Origin: an uncultured Chitinophagaceae bacterium
Lineage (GTDB): Bacteria; Bacteroidota; Bacteroidia; Chitinophagales; Chitinophagaceae
DNA length: 6,110 nucleotides
Assembly: GCA_937897585.1 (NCBI GenBank)
Contig: CALCNY010000017.1
Location: 1-6,110 of the forward strand
Reading direction: 5' to 3'
Numbering within the stretch: the first letter of the stretch is position 1; every line of letters starts with the position of its first letter. Both the position numbers and the translations under genes were made by a program. Below are positions 1-4,664 of the stretch, piece by piece. The notes beneath the pieces were generated by a model. That model was not told the origin of the DNA. It made no database searches and worked only from the letters and a program-made list of their open reading frames with translations.

Positions 1-132
1 GATCTGTGGTTAACCATTTCTTCGTGGCATCTCATTAATAAAAACAATTTATGAATTCGTGGCAATTTCTTCGCTTCTATCAATTTTGATTTTTGAATTT
101 TTAATTTTGATTTTGAAACATTTCGTGGTTAC
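1..132. other. Non-coding spacer downstream of gyrA with decayed short repeats
   Basis: No open reading frame of credible length or composition lies between the left edge and the gyrA terminator. The stretch is A/T-rich. It carries scattered copies of a TTCGTGG core (21-27, 56-62, 122-128). It also has a 10-mer, CTGTGGTTAA, at 4-13 that recurs exactly at 142-151 inside the terminator hairpin. This looks like degenerate intergenic repeat material rather than a gene remnant. Any gene to the left lies outside the window. Confidence 0.6.
82..118. repeat. Imperfect T-rich direct repeat, two copies 21 bp apart
   Basis: AATTTTGATTTTTGAA at 82-97 is followed by the near-identical AATTTTGATTTTGAAA at 103-118, separated by a short T/A stretch. 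This low-complexity direct repeat sits just beyond the gyrA terminator. No function is evident, and simple slippage in A/T-rich spacer DNA is a sufficient explanation. Confidence 0.55.
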
Positions 133-164
133 AAAAAAAGCCTGTGGTTAATCCACAGGCTTTT
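133..164 (-). terminator. Rho-independent terminator of gyrA
   Basis: A perfect 8-bp GC-containing stem (140-147 with 153-160, GCCTGTGG/CCACAGGC) closes a 5-nt loop (148-152). Four further A-T pairs extend it at the base. Read on the minus strand, the hairpin is followed by seven T residues (complement of 133-139). It begins 17 nt after the gyrA stop codon, as expected for an intrinsic terminator of that gene. On the plus strand only four T residues follow, so it could act weakly on rightward transcription entering from the left. Confidence 0.88.
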
Positions 165-181
165 AAAATTCGTATCAGAAA

Positions 182-2842
182 TTATTCCGCCGGTGATTCA
201 GGCGTTTCATCACTTTCATTTGAAGGATTTTCTGTCGCATCATTGTTCTCTATTGAAGAAATTTCAGAATCACTTGCTGTTCCTTCGTTATTTTCAACTC
301 CGTTTTCAGCAATTTGATCTTCTGGTAAAACTTCTTCTTCCATTTCAGCTAATTGAGTAATGGCTGCGATTTCATCTCCATCATCCACTTTAATCAATTT
401 TACACCTTGTGTAGCACGACCTTGTTCGCTAATGCCGCTTACCGACATTCTTATTGTAACGCCACTTACACATGTAATCATCAAATCTTCTTTTTCAGTA
501 ACGGCAAGTAATCCTACCAATTTTCCAGTTTTATCGGTAACGTTAATGGTTTTAACACCTTTTCCGCCACGATTCGTGATTCTGTAATTGGCTTCGCCGG
601 TTTCTGGATCATCCATGAAAGTTCGCTTGCCATATCCTTTTTCACTTACAACTAGTATGGTTTTGGTTTTGTCTTCTTTATTTACACAAATCATGCCTAC
701 CAATTCGTCACCTTGTTCGTCAACTTCAATTCCATAAACACCTATACCGCCTCGACCAGTACTTCTAACAGTTGATTCTGGGAATCTAATAGCTCTTCCA
801 CTTTTAATAGCCAACATGATTTCGCAATTGCCATCTGTTAGTGCTGCGGCTATCAACTGATCGCCTTCCAAAATATTGATAGCATTGATACCATTTTGAC
901 GTGGTCTGCTGAAATCTTTTAAATCTGTTTTCTTGATGATACCATTTTTAGTACACAAAACGATGTAATGACTAGTTAGATATTCTTCATCTTCCAGATT
1001 CTTAATATCAATGATGGCTCTTACTTTATCATCAGCAGGAATTTGAATCATGTTCTGAAGCGCTCTTCCTTTACTGGTTTTATCACCTTCAGGAATCTGA
1101 TAAACTTTCAGCCAGAAACAACGTCCTTTCTCTGTAAAGAACAATAAGGTATGGTGCGTGGAAGCCACAAACAGATGTTCAATATAATCTTCCTGGCGTG
1201 TGCTGCTGCCTTTCGCACCGCGCCCGCCTCTTCTTTGCTGACGATATTCATTAGCCGAAGTTCTTTTTATATAACCCATATGAGAAATCGTGACCACTAC
1301 ATCTTCTTCCTCAATCAAATCCAACATATTGATTTCATCATCGGCATATATGATTTCAGATTTTCTTTCATCACCGAATTTGGCTTTTACTTCCAATAAT
1401 TCAGTTTTGATGATTTCAAAACGCAAACCTTCATTAGCCAGAATTTCTTTCAATCGTTCAATCAGCTTCATGATTTCGGCATGCTCTTCTCTGATTTTTT
1501 CGATTTCCATTCCGGTCAATCTCTGTAGTCTTAATTCCAATACAGCTTTAGCTTGTATATCACTCATGCCAAAATCAGATTTCAAACCCTCATGTGCGAT
1601 TACTGGAGTTGAGCTTTCTCTGATTAACTTGATTACTGCATCTAGATTATCTAATGCGATGATATAGCCTAATAAAATGTGAGCTCTTTCCTCAGCTTTT
1701 CTGAGTTCAAATTGAGTTCTTCTAACCACCACTTCGTGTCTGAATTCGATAAATTCTGAAATCAGATCTTTGATATTTAATTGACGTGGTCTGCCTTTCA
1801 CCAAAGCCACATTATTGATACCATAAGAAGTTTGTAACTCAGAATACTTATACAATTGATTGATGACAACTTGCGCAACTGCATCTTTTTTCAGTTCAAC
1901 AACAATTCTCGTTCCTTCTTTGTTGTTACTTTCATTATTTACATCGCTGATGCCATCAATAACTTTTTCATTGATCAAATCACCAATCTTTTGAGTAAGT
2001 GTATCTCTGTTAACTTGGTAAGGAATTTCGGTAATGACAATTTTTTCTCTACCGCGGGCATCTGATTCTACTGTAGTTTTACCTCTCAAAACCACTCTTC
2101 CTCTTCCGGTAAATAAAGCTTGTTTTACACCTTCGTAGCCATAAATAATACCACCTGTTGGGAAATCCGGAGCTTTTACATGTTTTACCAATTCATCAAG
2201 CGTGATGTCGTTGTTTTCGATATATGCGATACAACCATCAATCACTTCATTAAGGTTATGCGGCATCATATTAGTTGCCATACCTACTGCGATACCGCTA
2301 CTTCCATTCAATAACAACTGTGGAATTCGTGTAGGCAATACCGTTGGTTCCTTCAATGAATCATCGAAATTGAATTGATAATCTACAGTTTCCTTGTCGA
2401 TGTCTTCCATCATGGCTTCGGCAAATTTTTCCATTCTCACCTCCGTATAACGCATAGCTGCCGGAGGATCTCCATCCTGACTTCCAAAATTACCCTGTCC
2501 GTCGATCATTTTATAACGCATTGACCACTCCTGAGCCATACGAACCATGGTGTCATATATGGAGGCATCACCATGTGGGTGATATTTACCCATTACTTCA
2601 CCGACAATACGAGCAGATTTTTTATACGGTTTATTACTATTGTTACTGAGTTCGTTCATTCCGAAAAGCACTCTCCTGTGCACGGGTTTTAAACCATCTC
2701 TTACATCAGGAAGCGCCCTGCCAACGATAACACTCATCGAATAATCGATATAAGATGTTTTCATTTGTTCCTCGATGTTAACCGGTATTATTTTTCCTCT
2801 GTTGTTGAGGTTTTCTCCTTCAAATTGTTCTTGATTTTCCAT
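182..2842 (-). CDS. gyrA: DNA gyrase subunit A (type IIA topoisomerase), complete
   Basis: GyrA is the DNA-cleaving and rejoining subunit of the cytoplasmic A2B2 gyrase, which uses ATP hydrolysed by GyrB to introduce negative supercoils. The 886-residue product is close to E. coli GyrA (875). The N-terminal block around residues 20-60 (PVNIEEQ, YSMSVIVGRALPDVRDGLKP) is diagnostic. The winged-helix/tower region contains HPHGD (88-92) and AAMRYTE with the catalytic Arg131-Tyr132 pair, equivalent to E. coli Arg121-Tyr122. A coiled-coil arm follows at about 365-500. The C-terminal DNA-wrapping beta-pinwheel starts with the GyrA box QRRGGRG (536-542); degenerate blade motifs near 702-715, 755-768 and 816-827 support GyrA over ParC. 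The last 55 residues (832-886) hold 19 Asp/Glu and no Lys/Arg. The quinolone-pocket residue equivalent to Ser83 is Ala93, while Asp97 is kept. The start is the only sensible Met before the conserved core; no Shine-Dalgarno is visible. The stop is TAA. It is transcribed alone, divergently from the 3078 gene. Confidence 0.98.
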   Translation of the reverse strand: MENQEQFEGENLNNRGKIIPVNIEEQMKTSYIDYSMSVIVGRALPDVRDGLKPVHRRVLFGMNELSNNSNKPYKKSARIVGEVMGKYHPHGDASIYDTMVRMAQEWSMRYKMIDGQGNFGSQDGDPPAAMRYTEVRMEKFAEAMMEDIDKETVDYQFNFDDSLKEPTVLPTRIPQLLLNGSSGIAVGMATNMMPHNLNEVIDGCIAYIENNDITLDELVKHVKAPDFPTGGIIYGYEGVKQALFTGRGRVVLRGKTTVESDARGREKIVITEIPYQVNRDTLTQKIGDLINEKVIDGISDVNNESNNKEGTRIVVELKKDAVAQVVINQLYKYSELQTSYGINNVALVKGRPRQLNIKDLISEFIEFRHEVVVRRTQFELRKAEERAHILLGYIIALDNLDAVIKLIRESSTPVIAHEGLKSDFGMSDIQAKAVLELRLQRLTGMEIEKIREEHAEIMKLIERLKEILANEGLRFEIIKTELLEVKAKFGDERKSEIIYADDEINMLDLIEEEDVVVTISHMGYIKRTSANEYRQQRRGGRGAKGSSTRQEDYIEHLFVASTHHTLLFFTEKGRCFWLKVYQIPEGDKTSKGRALQNMIQIPADDKVRAIIDIKNLEDEEYLTSHYIVLCTKNGIIKKTDLKDFSRPRQNGINAINILEGDQLIAAALTDGNCEIMLAIKSGRAIRFPESTVRSTGRGGIGVYGIEVDEQGDELVGMICVNKEDKTKTILVVSEKGYGKRTFMDDPETGEANYRITNRGGKGVKTINVTDKTGKLVGLLAVTEKEDLMITCVSGVTIRMSVSGISEQGRATQGVKLIKVDDGDEIAAITQLAEMEEEVLPEDQIAENGVENNEGTASDSEISSIENNDATENPSNESDETPESPAE

Positions 2843-2858
2843 AATTTTTTATCGTTAG

Positions 2859-2866
2859 CAAATGTA
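2859..2866 (-). promoter_or_regulatory. Candidate gyrA promoter -7 element (TACATTTG)
   Basis: On the minus strand TACATTTG exactly matches the Bacteroidota primary-sigma -7 consensus TAnnTTTG. It lies 16 nt upstream of the gyrA ATG, which would give a leader of only about 10-15 nt. I find no TTG-type -33 element at the usual 17-23 nt spacing, so this would be a promoter leaning on its -7 box and on the A-tract-rich DNA immediately upstream. It is the only exact TAnnTTTG on this strand in the intergenic region. Confidence 0.4.
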
Positions 2867-2869
2867 ACA

Positions 2870-2932
2870 TTTTAAGGCCGTTTTTGAGTCTATTTTTAAG
2901 CTGATTTTAAGTTGTTTTTGCACATATTTTTT
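2870..2932. repeat. Six roughly helically spaced T-tracts upstream of gyrA
   Basis: Runs of four to six T (A on the gyrA strand) begin at 2870, 2881, 2893, 2905, 2915 and 2927, with spacings of 11, 12, 12, 10 and 12 bp. Several share a longer unit: 2869-2876 ATTTTAAG, 2893-2903 TTTTTAAGCTG and 2904-2914 ATTTTAAGTTG form an imperfect 11-12-bp tandem repeat. Phased A-tracts are known to curve DNA and can act as UP-like or supercoiling-sensitive promoter elements. A regulatory role for gyrA here is inferred from position only. Confidence 0.5.
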
Positions 2933-2997
2933 ACACAACTGAGCGTGTTTGTGGACAAGTTTTTCAAAGAAAAATACACTTATATTTTGGTGGATAA
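2916..2997. promoter_or_regulatory. Cluster of DnaA-box-like 9-mers
   Basis: Two plus-strand 9-mers match the relaxed DnaA-box consensus TTWTNCACA exactly: TTTTGCACA at 2916-2924 and TTTTACACA at 2929-2937. Two minus-strand 9-mers differ from the strict TTATCCACA by one base: TTGTCCACA (2950-2958) and TTATCCACC (2989-2997). Four sites within 82 bp of a gyrA upstream region is more than I would expect by chance even in AT-rich DNA. It could reflect DnaA control of gyrA, a DnaA-titration site or an origin-related region. None of these can be settled from this window. Confidence 0.3.
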
Positions 2998-2999
2998 AC

Positions 3000-3030
3000 T
3001 TTGGGGGTTTTAGATTAAGATTCTATCTTG
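3000..3030 (+). promoter_or_regulatory. Weak candidate promoter for the saccharopine dehydrogenase-family gene
   Basis: TTTG at 3000-3003 is followed after 20 nt by TATCTTG at 3024-3030. This resembles the Bacteroidota -33/-7 arrangement (TTTG, about 19-21 nt, TAnnTTTG) but lacks one T in the -7 box. It would start transcription near 3036 and leave a leader of about 40 nt before the ATG at 3078. The match is imperfect, so this is only the best candidate seen. Confidence 0.28.
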
Positions 3031-3077
3031 CCGACTCTTTGTTTTATATCATGAATCTGATACGTTAAACCGCTTTT

Positions 3078-4511
3078 ATGAGTGCAAAAAATATATTGTT
3101 GTTTGGTGCAGGTAAATCTGCAACGGTGTTGATTGAATACCTGATTAATGAGTCTGTATACAGCAACTGGTATATCACAGTAGCTGATGCCAATCTTGAA
3201 TTGATTGAACTCAAAACACAACGAAGATTAAATTCTAATGCTGTAGCATTGGACATCAATGACACTCCCAACAGACAAGCATTAGTGAAATCGAGTGATA
3301 TCGTTATTTCGATGATGCCCCCTTCTCTTCATATTTTAATCGCAGAGGATTGTATTGAATTTGGGAAATCTTTACTTACAGCTTCTTATGCAGATGAAAA
3401 AATTCTCGCATTAGAATCGAAAGTCAAAGAAAAAGGTTTGCTTTTCTTATGCGAAATGGGACTTGACCCTGGCATTGATCACATGAGTGCGATGGAGTTG
3501 ATTGATGAGATTAAACACGACGGCGGTGACATTATTTCTTTTAAAAGTCATTGCGGCGGTTTGGTGGCTCCTGAATGTGATGATAATCCTTGGCATTATA
3601 AAATCAGCTGGAATCCAAGAAATGTAGTACTCGCCGGAAAAGCCGGTGCCATTTATAAAGAAGATGGGAAAATAATTGAAGAGCCTTATGAAAGTCTTTT
3701 TAAAGGGGAAAGAACAGTTGCTCTCGAAAATGAGAACAACGCTACATTCAGTTACTATCCCAACAGAAACAGTTTGAATTATATTGATTTATACAAATTG
3801 CCTCATGTTCAAACTTTTGTGAGAACTACACTTCGTTATCCTGAATTCATGACTGGCTGGAATAACATTGTTGAATTACAATTAACAGATGAAACACCTT
3901 GTTTTGATTCTGATGGTAAGTCACTGAATGAATTCTTTACATCTCATTTTGATAAAATTGGTTTCAACCAATGGCTTGATAAAAAATTATCTGAACGCTT
4001 TTCTGAAACCAATCATTTGTTTGAAAAATTAGAACAATTGCTGAAAAATGAAAAGTATGCTGATAATGAATCGGCAACTTTATTGGCTAATAAAATGGAA
4101 GGTGTCAATCTCCTATTGAAACAATTATTCTTTCTTGGCATCGATGATACTGAAACAAAAATCAATAAAGGTTATTGTAGTCCTGCCGACGTACTTCAAT
4201 TAGCTTTAGAAAAAAAACTGGTGTTAAAAGAAACCGACAAGGATATGATTGTGATGCTTCATGAAATTGAATACATGAATGCAGGAATCAAACATTCAAT
4301 TAGTAGCTCTTTACTAGTAAAAGGAAAAGATCATTTACATACTGCAATGGCCCAAACAGTTGGCTTGCCATTAGGAATCGCTGCGAAATTTATTTTAGAC
4401 GGAACCATAAAAGAAACCGGCGTACAGATTCCTACAAAAAAAGAAATCTATACACCGGTTTTAAGAGAGTTGAAAAACTTTGGAGTGGCGTTTAAGGAGA
4501 AACGCAAGTAA
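3078..4511 (+). CDS. Saccharopine dehydrogenase family protein (probable L-glutamate-forming, Lys9-like)
   Basis: This 477-residue protein resembles saccharopine reductase/dehydrogenase (L-glutamate-forming; yeast Lys9 is 446 residues), which interconverts saccharopine and aminoadipate semialdehyde plus glutamate with NAD(P). The N-terminal Rossmann fold has the dinucleotide loop GAGKSA (10-15) and the strand-loop SMMPPSLH (78-85). The substrate domain carries the family hallmarks MGLDPGIDHMSA (127-138), CGGLVAPE (159-166), NPWHYKISWNPRNV (170-183), TLRYPEF (251-257) and DKDMIVMLHEIEY (387-399). Near the C-terminus MAQTVGLPLGIAAKFIL (424-440) and TGVQIP (447-452) pack back on the Rossmann domain. 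A charged, helical stretch at about 291-345 looks less conserved. An in-frame TAA at 3066-3068 makes 3078 the first possible ATG; the leader is A/T-rich without Shine-Dalgarno. The gene stands alone: no lysine-ketoglutarate reductase or aminoadipate-semialdehyde dehydrogenase is in the window. Bacteroidota normally make lysine through diaminopimelate, so a catabolic direction is inferred. A related polyamine enzyme such as carboxynorspermidine synthase is a less likely alternative. Confidence 0.85.
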   Translation: MSAKNILLFGAGKSATVLIEYLINESVYSNWYITVADANLELIELKTQRRLNSNAVALDINDTPNRQALVKSSDIVISMMPPSLHILIAEDCIEFGKSLLTASYADEKILALESKVKEKGLLFLCEMGLDPGIDHMSAMELIDEIKHDGGDIISFKSHCGGLVAPECDDNPWHYKISWNPRNVVLAGKAGAIYKEDGKIIEEPYESLFKGERTVALENENNATFSYYPNRNSLNYIDLYKLPHVQTFVRTTLRYPEFMTGWNNIVELQLTDETPCFDSDGKSLNEFFTSHFDKIGFNQWLDKKLSERFSETNHLFEKLEQLLKNEKYADNESATLLANKMEGVNLLLKQLFFLGIDDTETKINKGYCSPADVLQLALEKKLVLKETDKDMIVMLHEIEYMNAGIKHSISSSLLVKGKDHLHTAMAQTVGLPLGIAAKFILDGTIKETGVQIPTKKEIYTPVLRELKNFGVAFKEKRK

Positions 4512-4513
4512 TT

Positions 4514-4576
4514 GTTCAATGAGTTCCAAAGGTTCAATGAGTTCAATATGTTTGACAAGTTTGGAAGGTTATCTGA
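4514..4576. repeat. Degenerate 9-bp tandem repeat (GTTYNNNNN), seven units
   Basis: Starting 3 bp after the TAA of the upstream gene, seven consecutive 9-mers each begin with GTT: GTTCAATGA, GTTCCAAAG, GTTCAATGA, GTTCAATAT, GTTTGACAA, GTTTGGAAG, GTTATCTGA. Units one and three are identical, and pairs of units also give an 18-bp periodicity. A further decayed 9-mer (4577-4585) bridges exactly to the next array. The complementary TTCCAAA (4524-4530) and TTTGGAA (4560-4566) are too far apart and too short to call a terminator. Confidence 0.7.
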
Positions 4577-4585
4577 ATTGTAAAC

Positions 4586-4662
4586 AAACAACAAACAACA
4601 AACAATAAACAATAAACGCCAAACAATAAACGCCAAACAATAAACACCAAACACCAAACAAT
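4586..4662. repeat. 7-bp tandem repeat (AAACNNN), eleven units in perfect phase
   Basis: Eleven uninterrupted heptamers all start with AAAC and vary only in the last three bases: AAC, AAC, AAT, AAT, GCC, AAT, GCC, AAT, ACC, ACC, AAT. The array ends 2 bp before the stop codon of the leftward gene, so it forms the immediate 3' flank (GTTT-rich on the minus strand) of that transcript. It contains no G/C-rich hairpin, and no conventional terminator is visible for either convergent gene. The alternation AAT/GCC/AAT/GCC/AAT suggests that a 14-bp pair of units was itself duplicated. Function unknown. Confidence 0.9.
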
Positions 4663-4664
4663 TT

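Noticed and set aside
4..160. DnaA-box-like TTAACCACA and TAATCCACA strings near and within the gyrA terminator
   Set aside because: Each has a mismatch at a core position, and those at 142-160 are fully explained by the hairpin stem.
1151..1667. Plus-strand open frames opposite the middle of gyrA (also 360-587, 1856-2065 and 2120-2314)
   Set aside because: They are antisense to strongly conserved gyrA coding sequence, have low-complexity Phe/Ser/Ile-rich translations and no recognisable motif.
3017..3029. Small hairpin AAGAT-TCT-ATCTT upstream of the 3078 gene
   Set aside because: A 5-bp A/T stem with a 3-nt loop is too weak and too common in AT-rich DNA to call a regulatory structure.
3039..3068. 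TTG at 3039-3041 with TACGTTAA 19 nt later as a promoter
   Set aside because: The spacing is right but the -7 box has two mismatches, and transcription would begin almost at the start codon.
3015..3271. Two minus-strand frames at 3015-3221 and 3065-3271
   Set aside because: They overlap the Rossmann-fold coding region of the saccharopine dehydrogenase-family gene and show no family features or promoter.
4524..4566. Inverted repeat TTCCAAA/TTTGGAA as a terminator of the 3078 gene
   Set aside because: Seven A/T-rich pairs separated by 29 nt with no following T-run; better explained by the 9-mer repeat.
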